DNA of 64,000 bases from contig CM052358.1 of NCBI GenBank assembly GCA_028551475.1, forward strand, positions 1,366,501 to 1,430,500, written 5' to 3'. The translations under genes and the position numbers were made by a program. Positions 25,301 to 36,959 of the stretch are shown here, piece after piece. The stretch is from Casuarina equisetifolia. Lineage: Eukaryota; Streptophyta; Magnoliopsida; Fagales; Casuarinaceae. The stretch's first letter is position 1, and each line of letters begins with the position of its first letter. The notes beneath the pieces were generated by a model. It saw only the letters and a list, made by a program, of their open reading frames with translations. It ran no database searches and was not told where the DNA came from.

Positions 25301-26707
25301 CCTTTGTGTAACTATACTTTCAAGATGTCTTGGGAAACTTGTAGGGAATCTAGGTTTTACTTGTTTGGAACGTAACATGCATGTGTATTCTTGGGCTTAG
25401 TTCTGATTATGGTTTTTGATGGTTTTTCAGGTACCATGGATGCAAGTTAGTAGGTCAAGGTCACTGCTGCTGATGGTTAAGCCCACAGTTTTTCTCATAG
25501 CTATTGGGATGGGGGCGTATGTTCTCACTCACATTTGTCATGTAGTTTTTAAGTATCTTTTAGTTTTACTTTCTTTATGATACTCTACGTTAAATTCGTT
25601 ATCCTAACGGAGCAGAAGTTTGTAGGTGATCAACTTGTCTCATCCAATCAACTGTAAAATCAAATTATTGGCTACTTGCCTATGTAGTTGACTTTCATGA
25701 TTTTCTAAATTTTAGGCAACGCTCGGCATAGACCAGTCTATAGGGTGTGGGTGAAATTACGCCCCATTCTTTCTCATTCCATCCTCAATTGGCAAGAGTT
25801 GGCTTATCTAGTTTTCTCTGGGAACTTTTTCAGATAATGTTCATAATATAGGTGAAGTTTGTATGTAGATGATTCCTGATAATAATCTTCCAATGTCGCT
25901 GTGGGGGTTTGTGTTGATATTAGCACTCCCTCACTTTCCCCGGTATAGAGATCAAAAATTTGGGTCGACTCTGTTAGTTATGTCTACATACATTCTCTTT
26001 GATGTACCCGAATTAGTCACTCTGAATTTTCAAGTTCTGCAAACTCGTTGGGCTTTAATGTGGTAGCATAAACTGACAGGTTGGATTTCTATCCGTTCCT
26101 GCAGGCTTCTGCATGTCATCCTGTTGGCATTTAATGCTCTTGCTATACGAAGCCTCTCAGCTGTCTCTGGTGGTCACAAATCAGTTTTTTCCAAGGAAGA
26201 AAATGCCACTGCTCTTGTACTTGTTGCAAGTCAGGTGATGATTCACTTGAGCAAAAAATCCTTTCTTTAATAAACAAATATGCAGCACGCATTGACCTGG
26301 ATCCTTATTTAAGAAACCTCAATGTATCCAAACATTCCATGTGTTATTGGAAAAAAAAAAAAAAGGTATCTTAAAAATCAAAGTCGCAGCTTTTATTTTT
26401 GAAATTACTGTTGAAGCCTGATGTGTTGCCTTGGTGTTGTAGAAAACTCTGCCTGTGATGGTGGCTGTTGTAGAGCAGCTTGGCGGTGCACTTGGCGAAT
26501 CTGGTCTGCTAGTTCTTCCTTGTGTTGCAGCACATTTAAACCAGGTTATTCATAGTTTTGTTCGTAATTATTTTGACTTTGTCTCTGCTTTGCTTTCGCT
26601 TTGTATTACTGACTTATAATTATCTGCTCTAGATTATTGTGGATTCTCTTCTTGTTAACTTCTGGCTTCGGAAAGATTCAGCATCCCACAATGCTAAGGT
26701 CAACTGA
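19377..26707 (+). CDS. BASS4: Plastid sodium/metabolite cotransporter, BASS4-like
   Basis: Fourteen exons join in phase to 441 aa: 19377-19616, 19851-19956, 20101-20208, 20308-20375, 22154-22232, 22989-23047, 23138-23206, 23343-23456, 24309-24330, 24958-25025, 25431-25516, 26105-26234, 26443-26544 and 26633-26707. Residues 1 to about 80 are Ser/Arg-rich with few acids, as in a chloroplast transit peptide. The rest is an SBF-like (bile acid:Na+ symporter family) membrane domain with many hydrophobic helices. Recognisable blocks include ADRYSLSKFSTFGIF, GNSALALAMTVVSNMLGILA, ADFVDQNRKLFSKLSA, SRSRSLLLMV and VEQLGGALGESGLLVLPCVA. The match to plant BASS4 as I remember it is strong. The substrate is unknown, and location in the plastid envelope is inferred from the family. 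Exon 9 is only 22 bp. Intron 4 is the longest (about 1.8 kb). All key blocks appear intact. Confidence 0.92.
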
Positions 26708-28610
26708 ATGGTGGAATATGGCAATTCGTGTTGCGTTACTCGTAGCTGGTCAGTACTGTGGAGTGGTACAACCATTGCAATCAGTGACAGATTCTTCAAA
26801 AGGAACGAACATAAGCTGGTTAATGGGATCGTTGCATCACTATCCTATTTGCTTGTCATTGTTCATCTTTGTATTATTTATTAAATCAAATGCCTAACAT
26901 AAATGTGTTATTCAGTGGAAAAGCCAACTACATTTGTCCCCAAATCTACGGTTCCGTGATATTCTTGTTCTTCATTTTTACAAGTCAGTACGGTTGACAA
27001 CATATTTTCCAAACTATAACCTTGACTTGAACGAGCAATGCCTTCTGCCTACGTCATGACAGATTAGTTTCAATACCTGCTTTGATTCCACAGCGCCGTG
27101 CTAAGAGATTTGTCTTAGCTACCAATCAACTGTTTCCTGGATTTACTCCCGCGGATTTGATAGGGATATTGAGGAGGGAACGATGAAAATTTAATTATAC
27201 CAAACAAACGCCAGCGGACATTGATGCTCAAACGCTGAGCTGTCTGGACTAACATAAGGCATTATTGTTTTTTCTTTGATCTTCTAGAAGAAATTGAACT
27301 AAATTGCATTATTTGAAAAGACAACTCGAACCATTAAAAACAGACATTGAACTTATTTCCTTCTAACCAATCCTAAAGTTTTTCGTACCAAACGGGTGAC
27401 GCTTAAAAATTGCCGTTAAAACTGATAAAAACCCACTTAAAAAGGAAGAGGAAAAGCTGACATATAAGTCACTTTTAACGGCGGTCATTGTACAACAGAA
27501 AAAAAGCAGTGAGGTCTGGCATGACTGCCATAATTGCCTTTTTTTTAAAGCGATCGCCTTTGACTGCCGCTTCACTTGGTTTCTTGTAAGAACCAGCTTA
27601 TCCGGTGAGGTGTTTAAGTTTAGGAACGACCGGTACATCTGTCAACTGCCACAAGAGTCAGTGTGAGGAAAAAAAAGGGGCTGCCTTGACTGCTCACATT
27701 ATCCCAGGTGATGACAGTGAAAACAGCGACCCATATTCAACTTCATTCGGGCTCCAAGACAGCATTTGTTCAGCTGGGTTCTGAGACACCGTCCACGTTT
27801 AGACTGCAAGGTGCCCTGTTTCTGTCATTATTTAAATGTGTTAAGGCTCTGTGAGTCAATAGCAAGATAAGGTGCTATCTGTTTTTCAATGTTGTTCCAC
27901 ACCAGTGAAGAAAACCCGAGTTGTGGGGCGTGGTGTGGTGATGGTTCATTGTTGACCAACGAAGATGCCACTTCATTTTCTTTATTTTCACAGAGGCGTA
28001 CTGCAAATTTTGCTTCCCTTTTCTGGGTGTTTTGTTTCGGTTCTAAGGCTTGTTGATGCGTTTTCCAGGATACATTCTTCACTTTCACAGGTCGGTGACA
28101 CTGCTGCAAGTTTGAGTCGACTTCAGAAGGTGAAGATTCAGTCTCCACTCTCCACTGTGTTGTTCTTTTTAAGTTTGGTGCATACGAAATTTGTGCGAGT
28201 ATTAGCAAACGAATGAAGTAAATAGTGTTACTGTTTCTATTTGATATCTGGTTGTTCTGTAATCTGTATAATTTTCAAGATGCATAGAGCACAAGGGCTA
28301 CAATTAGAGGTATTAGTGAAATGTTTCTTTTTTTTTTTCTCCTGTCCTGTTTTAGTAGTGTCTTGTAATGAATCCCATCATTTAGGACATAAAATATTTC
28401 CATAATTTCTTGATTCAAAATTCATACACTAATTCCAAGAAATGAGGGCATTTGTTCCTTTCCGGCTATTTTCTTGTAATCATTTTGACCTGTATTCAGC
28501 AGCCACTTCCCAGCAGTTAGTATGTTAACGCTCACTGATAATAACTAATTCATCTGAGATAAAATTAGTATGGACTACAGATATCTTTTCAATGAAATGG
28601 TGTGAATTGC
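26708..28610. other. Intergenic: BASS4 3' UTR and hydrolase 1 promoter/5' UTR
   Basis: The first few hundred bases are presumably the 3' UTR of the BASS4-like gene. Around 28070-28130 there may be a non-coding first exon of hydrolase 1, with a donor CAGAAG|GTGAAG near 28129 and an acceptor ATTGCAG near 28611. Overlapping open frames of 80-130 codons occur on both strands between 27.8 and 28.2 kb but resemble nothing I know. Confidence 0.4.
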
Positions 28611-28714
28611 AGAGGTTTTTTCAAAATTTTAGTTCAACTTTCAATGAACCTGATTTTCCTTCCAAACACCTATACTGCATTCAGAAGTGTGTTTTTACTG
28701 TTACCAGTGCAGAG

Positions 28715-31114
28715 ATGATGATAAGGATTGCAGTGATTCTCTTGACTGGGCTTCTGGCATACGCTTATCAAGCCACCCGCCCTCCACCTCCCAGCATTTG
28801 TGGCTCACCTGGCGGTCCGCCTTTAGTAGCCCCTAGAATAAAGCTCAGAGATGGAAGGCACTTGGCCTACAAGGAGCATGGAGTGTCTAAAGAAGTGGCC
28901 AACTATAAGATTGTCTTTATTCACGGCTTTGACTCTTCTAGACATCATGCAGTGATTGCAATGAGCCTCCCTCCGGTATTGAATTCTCTAGGGCTAAGAT
29001 TCTTGATTCATCATTGGCTTTTTAGCCTTTGCTTGTTTAACTATAAGTTGCACTGATCGAATTCGGTGGGAATAATTTTCAGGAACTTGTTCAAGAACTA
29101 GGGCTCTACATTGTATCATTTGACAGACCAGGTTATGGAGAAAGTGACCCACATCCAAAACGATCAGCAGAAAGTTTGGCTTTAGATATAGAGGAGCTAG
29201 CTGATCAGCTGGGACTAGGATCTAAATTCTATGTAATTGGATTTTCTATGGGTGGTCAGTTGGTTTGGGGCTGCCTCAAGTACATTCCTCATAGGTAACT
29301 TCTTCATTCTCAAATTTGGAATCCAGGGGATCTTTGCTTTTGCAGTAGATTTGAATAGACGTCTAATATAAAGAAAATGAAAAATTCCAAGAAAAAATCT
29401 GGGTGAAAGAAAGATCAAAAGCTAGTAGAGGAGATGCACTTCTAATATCATTCTCTATCACTGAAGCGTGGAGAAAAAATAGGGGACTTTTCTTTAATGC
29501 ATTATAACTTTTAGAAGTACTTGATGCCAATCATCTATGGTTTCTTCTTTGAAAATGCAAGAAACATTCCTGTTCTATATTGGTTTTTAGTATAAGTTCT
29601 ATCACCGCCGGCACAATATGTTCTCTTAAGTTTGTCATCTCTCTTAATGCCGATAGGCTAGCAGGAGCAGCATTACTAGCTCCGGTCATCAACTACTGGT
29701 GGCAAGGCTTTCCTGCCAACTTGTCTACAGAGGCTTACTTCATACAATCACCTCAGGATCAGTGGGCTCTTCGTGTTGCTCACAATTTACCATGGCTAAC
29801 CTACTGGTGGAACACTCAGAAGTGGTTTCCCTCATCCAGCGTTGTAGCCAAGAACGTACATATCTTCTCTCGCCAGGACCTGGAAATAGTTTCTAAGATT
29901 TCTGGGAGAGATGTGAACCAGGTACTAAACTTTCCTTTCTTGTCGTGGTAGAGGGTAAAGATTTCCTTTCTTTTCTCTTTCTATCTCCATTGAACAAAAT
30001 CCCAGAGTTGGGGTTGCCTAATGTAGTGCCCAAGAACCTTCTTCTTCAGCAGACCAGGGTACTGCCAATTTTCAGGATTAGCTTCTAATCTGCAAGCACA
30101 TAATTTCTGTGCTTGTACTACACATTCATTCTGTGAGCTGCAAATCTCTTTGTTCTTACCCTTATCAGCGGCTTTATTTGCCCCTTAGACTGGGAGCCTC
30201 GCATCCTCCCAACTTGTCATTTTTGGATCTTGAAATGTTTTTCTCCTTCCAATAACTGCGGGAAATGCACCTTTGTGGTACCAGAAAGATCTCCTTTATG
30301 AATTTTTGTTGTTTTAAAAAAGCTACTCGGTTACCAGATAGATTGAACCTCAACGTTGCATGAATGTATGTTTGCCATCGGCATAATCAAGAGTAAGATC
30401 TTTTCGTACACTTGAACATCATTAGCAGAAAACACAATTGACTGGGAACTGAATTTTGATACCATGCTATTAGTTGAGTTTCTTATTGGTTCTTTTAACA
30501 GAAGCAACCCTCCTTTCAAAGGGGTCTAGACCGAGTGAAAAATACAATGAACTATGGAACCCACTTTGTGATGAAGTGTTGTACTTCAACTTGATTTTGA
30601 TACTATGTAAAAAATGGTTAACTTTAATTGAAGAAATGTGTTGTTCCCAATATTCTTTTACTTTACCAAATTGGAGATATTAAATCCTTCTGGAAATGTA
30701 ATCATTCTTATGTAAAGAAAAAAGTCATGATCAAGCCTTTGGCTCTTTGGTACATCTTTCATACAATCTTTTTCCTCACCTTTTTTTTCTCCCTTTCCTT
30801 AGCATTTCCCCTTGCAGGCGGAGGTCAGGCAGCAAGGAGAGTTTGAGTGCCTTCATCGTGACATGATGGTTGGATTTGGGAATTGGGAATTCAGTCCAAT
30901 CGATCTTGAGAACCCTTTTCCAAACAAGGAAGGCTCAGTTCATCTATGGCAGGGTGGTGAAGATATGCTTGTGCCAGTTATGCTGCAACGCTATATCGCC
31001 AAAGAACTTCCATGGATTCAATACCATGAATTACCAGCTGCTGGACACCTATTTCCACTTGTTCCCGCTGTAAGCGAAGCTATTACAAAAGCACTTTTAT
31101 TTGGGCAGAAGTAA
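28715..31114 (+). CDS. Alpha/beta-hydrolase fold protein (hydrolase 1)
   Basis: Four exons, 28715-28975, 29083-29294, 29657-29921 and 30818-31114, join in phase to 344 aa. The N-terminus has one hydrophobic helix (about residues 3-18) that could anchor it to a membrane or act as a signal. The oxyanion region reads FIHGFDSSRHH. The nucleophile elbow GFSMGG places Ser142 in a GxSxG motif. The acid is probably the Asp of GGEDMLVP, and the catalytic His lies in AAGHLF near the C-terminus. The family is the AB_hydrolase_1 serine hydrolases; the substrate is unknown. A frame upstream of the chosen Met is open but crosses a likely splice acceptor, so the MMIRIAV start is preferred. A close paralogue lies at 60784-63154 on the same strand. 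Confidence 0.9.
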
Positions 31115-31845
31115 TCTTATTTGTAATGCCTATTTGCTGTTTTCTTCCCTTTGGCATCATCCTTTTTCTCCTTACTTTCTCTTTTCACCTAGCCTGTCCT
31201 TTCATTTAAACTTTTCTTCTTTCATGACTGTATGGCAACTTTCTTTGGTATGTATGTTTTCGCCCATAGTGAAAACTCTTTACTTAATGCAGTTTATGGC
31301 AGCAGAATTAAAAGAGCACAGTACTATTTCTCTGCCTTTATGTTATATGCATCATAGGTTAACAGATCACGGATCAAACTCAAAAAAATAGTTACACCCC
31401 TATAAATGCAGCAGCCAAAATGTAAAGCCCCATGATTCCAGGAGGAAAATAGACTGAGAATTTAGCGCAGAGATCTTTTTACAGATGACCAACTACTATA
31501 AACAACCTTTCTATATACAAAACCATGTACACGTGCCTCTCAAAAAACTAACCTTTCTATTTACAAAACCATGTACACTTGCATCTCAAAAAACTAGCCT
31601 TTCTATATACAACACATGCAACCATGTACATGTGGACCTCAAAACAAACCTGTGTCTCACAATTGAAGCGTACCGTTCAACTGATTGGCAAGATTGTGAG
31701 CATCCTGACACCCGGCCATCAGATTATAGAGAGAAGAAGTAGATTCAGTTCAGCAGGATCTGCTTCATCAAAATTTCCTCATGAACAGGAAGACCATAAC
31801 ATCAACAAGAACACATAAAACATTTAAGAGAATCCCCATTGTCCC
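31115..31845. other. Convergent intergenic region between hydrolase 1 and the SUVR-type gene
   Basis: Holds the 3' UTRs of two convergent genes and a tandem repeat (31504-31648). I looked on the minus strand for the missing pre-SET and SET exons of the SUVR-type gene and saw no trace of their cysteine clusters or SET motifs. Confidence 0.5.
31504..31648. repeat. Three tandem copies of a ~46-bp unit
   Basis: The unit CCTTTCTATATACAAAACCA followed by TGTACACGTGCCTCTCAAAA starts near 31504, 31551 and 31597. The first two copies are close; the third has diverged and carries a short insertion. Confidence 0.75.
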
Positions 31846-34214
31846 TCATCTTGCAACAGCTGCCGATCTAGATCCTGTGCCATGCGATTCATCAGCGGAG
31901 TGAGTTCCCAGTTCTAAGAAGCCCTCACACATATCATTCAACAGTTTCTTGACAGAAAAATTTGGGTCAACAACTTTATATGTCTGACAACACTTATCCT
32001 CCATCAATTTTATAAACTCATCGCGATGAGGCATATGGAAATCTGGTCTTCCAAGAGCCGAGTCACATCTCAGACAAAGTTTTACCTCTCCTGACAGAGA
32101 GGAGGCAATCTCTAATCTAGGACATTCATCAGGGATGGTTGCAAACTTGCTGTTGGTTCCACCCTCACTTGAAGAAGCTCGAATACCATCACCTCCATTT
32201 CCTTCATCTAGATGTCGAGATGCTTGAACTTCTGGACCACTGTTTTCAACTGAATTGTTCCCAGCTGAAGAATCCAACTTACCTGGTGAACCTACAAGCA
32301 ACGCCAATCCATTAGAGGAGCATGAATTGAGGTTTTCAGTACCAAGCGTAGTTTACTGAACAGCACCAAGCACCTTCTTCTCGTCCTTTGTTTTCATTTA
32401 CATGTGTCATTCATAGTTAGGCATATTACTCAGATTACTCTTGGTCCAACAATGGTATAATAATTCTTATAGTGACCATCCAGATGCCATACATCCACTA
32501 CTAAATAAGACAAATATATGTTACAAAGGATATTCTAAAATGTTCCTTATGCCTAGATCAAGGATCAGGCCAACAGTGTAACATTATGGATAAAAACAAA
32601 GCATGCATGCATCTCCAAACTGCCTTTTTCTGCAGTCCAGATGTTCCCTATATAAACTGCCTCATAGAAAGTTTATAGAAACATAAAAGGTAAATAACGT
32701 GGAAACAAGGGAAAGGGAAGGGGTTCTGCTAGCGCAGTATTTTTAAGTTGCAACCACGGTGTTTGTTTTGTTAACCACCTTTGTCCTGCATTTATGTTAT
32801 ATTTGATTGTTTGTACACATAAATAAGCACTCACAAAGTATCAAAAATCAACTTTGCCAGAAGTAGCTCAGTATTAACAGTGAAGACAGAATATTAAGAT
32901 CCCTACCATTCTCTAACAATACTCCATTATTAATTGTGGTACCTACTATCATAAAGTACATGAATACATAGATATAGAAACTATTTGCGTAAACCAAATG
33001 CAGGAAGTTGTAATAGAAAGGGTTTACTAGAAGACGGGATATACAAAGCAGGAATCGTAACAGAAGGGTTTGCTGAGAGACAGGCTACTCAACTCACTGA
33101 AGATAAAAGTTAATGGAGAGTTTCAGTATTGTAATCTCTGATCTACTTACGTTTCACAGTTAAATAAAAACAGGCCATGGATGATAGATACATCCAAGTT
33201 TGAAAAATTCTCCATGTAGAAGTATTTGCACATATGAACTATGTTATTCCAGAAATTTGTTCAAGGAATGAAGATACACCTGGATGAATCATTTGAATAG
33301 GAACCTCATACGGTGGGACATCACCAGCAAACATGTCATCAGTAAAAGGCTCATCTTTTGGCTTGACCAGCACATCAGTAGCAAGAGCCTTCTGCTTTGG
33401 TGAGCAAACAATGTGTGGCCCAATTATCGGCTCACTAATCCGCACACAAGATGCCCTCTCAGGCATGGATCTTTTCCATGGGGAAGGAATTTGAGGCAAG
33501 AGAGGTTTCTTGCCCTTGCTAGCAGGACCACACAGAGGTGATATGGTTTGTATGGTGGACCGAGATGTCTCCATCATATCATGAGGCCACTGTTGGCTAC
33601 AAAGTTCTGGCGGCTTGTCATCCATTTTAGGTTCTTTTAATAAAATTCCACCCAAATTTTGCCTGCACACACTGGCAGAAAATGTAACCTGATCACCTTG
33701 GTTTCTTCCGCACAACCTTTTTAAAGGACGTTCAGCCCCATCCTCCAAATCCTCGTCCTGAGAGTTTGAAAGGTAAGTTGGTAATTTTGAGCAGAATAAC
33801 AAAAAACAGACACAAATGTAAGGAACAGTAGAGCAAAGAATAAACATTAAGGACATACATCAATACTCTTACGTTTCTTCTTCTTCTCCTGTTCTGCAAC
33901 CTGATTGATAGCATTAGCATGAGGAAAAAAAAAAAAGGAGGAGCCTAAGAGAGAGAGAGAGAGAGGGAGGGAGGAAGGGGGTTGAAAACAGCACCCCAAT
34001 TGTGTTATAAGTTAAAGAAGGCAAATTGTACCCTATTGTCGTACTCCTCAAATATAGCATCAGCAAGAACTCTGTAATTCTCGTCTTCGATAAATTCCCA
34101 GTTCTTATCATACAACTTTAGAAGTTTTTCTAGTACTGGTTTCACTTGATCTTTTTTGATTCCAATGTCCCTCATTGCATGAAAGGCAGCCGCAACTCTA
34201 GGATTTGAAGCCAT
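31846..34214 (-). CDS. SUVR-type protein with WIYLD domain but no SET domain (truncated)
   Basis: Four exons, 34032-34214, 33859-33900, 33280-33757 and 31846-32291, join in phase to 382 aa. Residues about 1-60 form a WIYLD domain (NWEFIEDENYRVLADAIFEE), the N-terminal module of plant SUVR1/2/4 histone methyltransferase relatives; in SUVR4 it is reported to bind ubiquitin. A basic patch follows (EKKKKRKS), then ERPLKRL and a Ser/Pro-rich linker. The last exon has the pre-catalytic segment (RPDFHMPHRDEFIKLMEDKC, DPNFSVKKLLNDMCEGFLEL) and stops soon after. Full-length relatives continue through pre-SET and SET domains, which are absent here; only about 730 bp separate the stop from the convergent gene. 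It may be a truncated duplicate or an adaptor-like protein without catalytic activity. The 5' UTR probably has an intron (donor near 35561). Confidence 0.8.
33948..33986. repeat. GA/GGGA microsatellite
   Basis: A (GA)n run passing into GGGAGG repeats, located in the intron between exons 1 and 2 of the SUVR-type gene. Confidence 0.85.
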
Positions 34215-35209
34215 CGATGATTGTTCACCAGCTCCTTATACTAGAAACTCAAATGCTGAGCAAAACTATTCCAATAAGTGTCAGGATTAATAGGTCTTTA
34301 AGAAAATGTATTAGTCCATCAGCATGTTTCTCAAGTAAAATTAATTGCTACAGTGGAGAAGAAACAAACATCACTTCTAATCACTCGTGAGGTATACACT
34401 CAAAGGTTAAGCAATAATCATGAAGTATACACAAAACAATAAGTAAAAATACTTAACTAAAAAGGAAAAATTACTTTGCCTTGGTAGACTTAACAATGAT
34501 CCGAAAATACTATTCCTTTTCAGAAGTGTCACAACCATCTTCTATCAATTTGTCACTCTAACACTAAATGAAAAAAACAAAAAAATCCATTTTACTCACC
34601 AGAGTTGAGTGCAACTGCAGGTTTTGGTACACAGCCACGTACAGACACCTTGGTGCTTAGCTAGCTTTATGAACAGCCACTGTCACAAAGAAGACATGCA
34701 ATGATTGCATAATCTTGCTGTCAAGGCCTGCTTCGAAAGCCATTTCTTTGAAGCTGCACATAATGATTTAAATCATTGCTTTGCAAGCAAATACTCAACC
34801 TGTGATCACATGATAAGATTGTACTATTTCAACGGGAAAAAAAAATGCTCTCACTTTCAAATATTAGGATGCAATATTAATGACAATAAATTGAAAGTTA
34901 AAAGTTACAGTTACAAAGTTTTAGGAGGCAAGGACCAAAAAAAAATAAGAAATCGAGAAATAAACACAAGAAGAGAGTAAAACAGCAGAGTGCCTCTACC
35001 TTTTTTCTCTTTTGGCAAGTTCTTTACTGGTTTACTGACTCCACGACTCTCTTATTGGCTTCCCATTAAACTTCATTTACCTCATTCTCGAAAAGAAAAT
35101 ACAAAATGCCCCACAAAAAATGAAATTTATTCACACAAACGCACTCAAAATACTACATGCAAAAAGAGCTATCAAGTAATAAACACACTCAAAAGTATTA
35201 TATGAAAAA

Positions 35210-35228
35210 GGGGGGGGGGGGGGGGGGG
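35210..35228 (+). repeat. Run of 19 G
   Basis: An uninterrupted G19 tract preceded by AAAAA, inside the presumed 5' UTR intron of the SUVR-type gene. Length may be uncertain because of assembly or sequencing error at homopolymers. Confidence 0.85.
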
Positions 35229-35572
35229 AAAGGAACTTTCAATCGGCAATAATCTGCCCATACCAAATCCCCGCGAAATTCAAGATCAAGATATTAGAAA
35301 GTAAAGGAAAAAGAAACAGAAAAGAAGAAACTCAACTGAGTTGCAGCAGTATTCTTTCCTTTCCAGACCTTTCTCACTCAAAACATAGCCGAAGAGGTAG
35401 AGTCTCTCAAAACAAGCACAACATTTCAAGAACAAACAAAACGATAAAATTTGTGATTTCTCGTCCATGAATAAATGGAAAAGATAGAAACCAAAGGCAC
35501 ATTCGCGTTCCAGAAACAAAAATCAACTAAGAATCTGAAAATCCCGAAAGCAAAACGTACCAGCATTAGAGA

Positions 35573-35755
35573 GTAATCTCGGAACGAAGACTGCGAACTG
35601 CAATCGATTTGATAGAAAGGAAAGAAAAACCAAGGACACTTCCTCCGGGTAAATGGATGGAGAGAAAATGGAAAGAAAGTGGCATGAAATAGTCTCGGGA
35701 TGAAGACCGGGAATTGCAATCGATGTCATAGAAAGCAGAGAAAACCCAAAGGACA
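35573..35755. repeat. Imperfect tandem duplication, ~66-bp copies about 117 bp apart
   Basis: The block around CTGCAATCGATTTGATAGAA (35573-35638) recurs as TTGCAATCGATGTCATAGAA (35690-35755), in the presumed 5' UTR exon of the SUVR-type gene. A short (CTCACTCC)n run follows near 35764-35790. Confidence 0.65.
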
Positions 35756-36001
35756 ATCCCTCAGTCACTCCCTCACTCCCTCACTCCCTCGTGGCAAACA
35801 AATGTCGCGTCGTGGAAGAGCGTGAAGTGCACAAGAATTAGGAATGCCGTCCAGTTGGCGCTTCTGGGCCCAAAAGGCGAGACACTACGGCGCGTGTAAT
35901 TAAGGCGCATGGTGAGATTGTGATGCCTCGGTTCCGGAGACAGGCTCGTCGCGAACGACGTCAGAACGGCGACGTCAGAACGGATTCCCGGCCGCTCTAG
36001 A

Positions 36002-36480
36002 AGGCAGGTCAGGTACGCCGTACTGGTTTTGATGGAAATTTTAATTAAATTAACAAACTTTATACTAACTAATCAATTAAAAACAAACCTAAAACAGAAT
36101 CCAACCTGAAAAATGTTTTAGTTGATATTTGTATTATAATATTATTTTTAGCACGTGAATTTTTTGTTTATGAACAAAGATTTAGGTGAAAATTAATTTT
36201 TCTATTCGAAACAATGAAATGTGTTAAAAATAATGTGTCACCCAATACTTAATTTTGATTTTGAGATATTTTCTAAAATAAAAAAAACATATTCTAACTT
36301 TTTATAAATCAATTCTAAGTGGAAAATTATCTTTCTTAATACATTGCAACAAGGGCAGGTTTCATGGGCCTTCATTTTCTGCTGGGTTGTAACTAAGTAG
36401 TGCCCCAGAGAAAGGCCCGGCAAAGCCTGAGAGTGGAAGATCTCTGAAAGGGGCTTTCTTTTTGTGGATGAGTAAAAAAG
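36002..36480. repeat. Dispersed repeat X, copy 1
   Basis: Starts AGGCAGGTCAGGTACGCCGT and runs to about GTGGATGAGTAAAA. It matches 56981-57522 along its length in the same orientation, with small indels. No coding content is recognised. The sharp start suggests a mobile-element fragment or an old segmental copy; no terminal repeats were found. Confidence 0.85.
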
Positions 36481-36779
36481 GCCCCGCAATTGCACCCTGA
36501 CGCTCCGGCGGATCCAACTGGTCCTAGCGCCGCCGAAATACAAATCTGTCCACCGAGTCTCCGTTTTGCACGGTATGAGCTAAATCTCTCTTGACTCCAG
36601 CAATTTCTTTACTCTCAACCCCTCTGAAATTCTCCTGAAGATGAGCTCGGGCATGTCTAGCATCATCGGAGTAGGTAAATGTCTAGTAGATGTCTGGGGA
36701 AAGGAAGTAAGAATCAAGATAAAACTACACTATTGCATCTTTGCTGGTGAGGAAAAAGTGGAGAATCGGGTGCTGGGAA

Positions 36780-36959
36780 AGTGACAGTAGCATCTACAAT
36801 TCCAAATTTGTTTTTGCCAAACAGGGCAATCTTCATGTCCCTACTCCAACTAACAAAGTTCTATGCCCCAATCAATTTCTCAGAGACCATCATAACGCCC
36901 GTCTACTCATTTGGATGCAGGTAGGGAGGATGGCCAGGTTCAACTAGGAAAGTTGTATC
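36780..36959 (-). pseudogene. Copia gag relic (gag N-terminal domain)
   Basis: Minus-strand translation gives a 60-codon stretch with two in-frame stops. Blocks such as PPYLHPNE, then VSWSRDMKIALFGKNKFGIV, match the conserved start of Copia gag (the Retrotran_gag_3-type domain: YxLHPxD...SWSRxMxxALxxKNKxGFxDG). No LTR or pol sequence was found next to it, so it is an isolated fragment, not one of the three large elements. Confidence 0.75.

Larger units (their letters stand above)
34250..36000 (-). other. Presumed 5' UTR, UTR intron and promoter of the SUVR-type gene
   Basis: On the minus strand a GTACGT donor lies near 35561. An acceptor in the TTTCTAG/ATAAG region shortly before the start codon would remove about 1.3 kb. 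The DNA to the right of about 35760 is GC-richer and probably holds the promoter. No coding exon was recognised. Confidence 0.45.

Noticed and set aside
27828..28216. Overlapping open frames on both strands (126 and 83 codons) upstream of hydrolase 1
   Set aside because: No recognisable domain. The two frames overlap on opposite strands, and the region fits a 5' UTR with an intron better.
35286..35768. Minus-strand open frames of 77-97 codons
   Set aside because: They lie in the tandemly repeated 5' UTR of the SUVR-type gene, read in different frames and resemble no protein.
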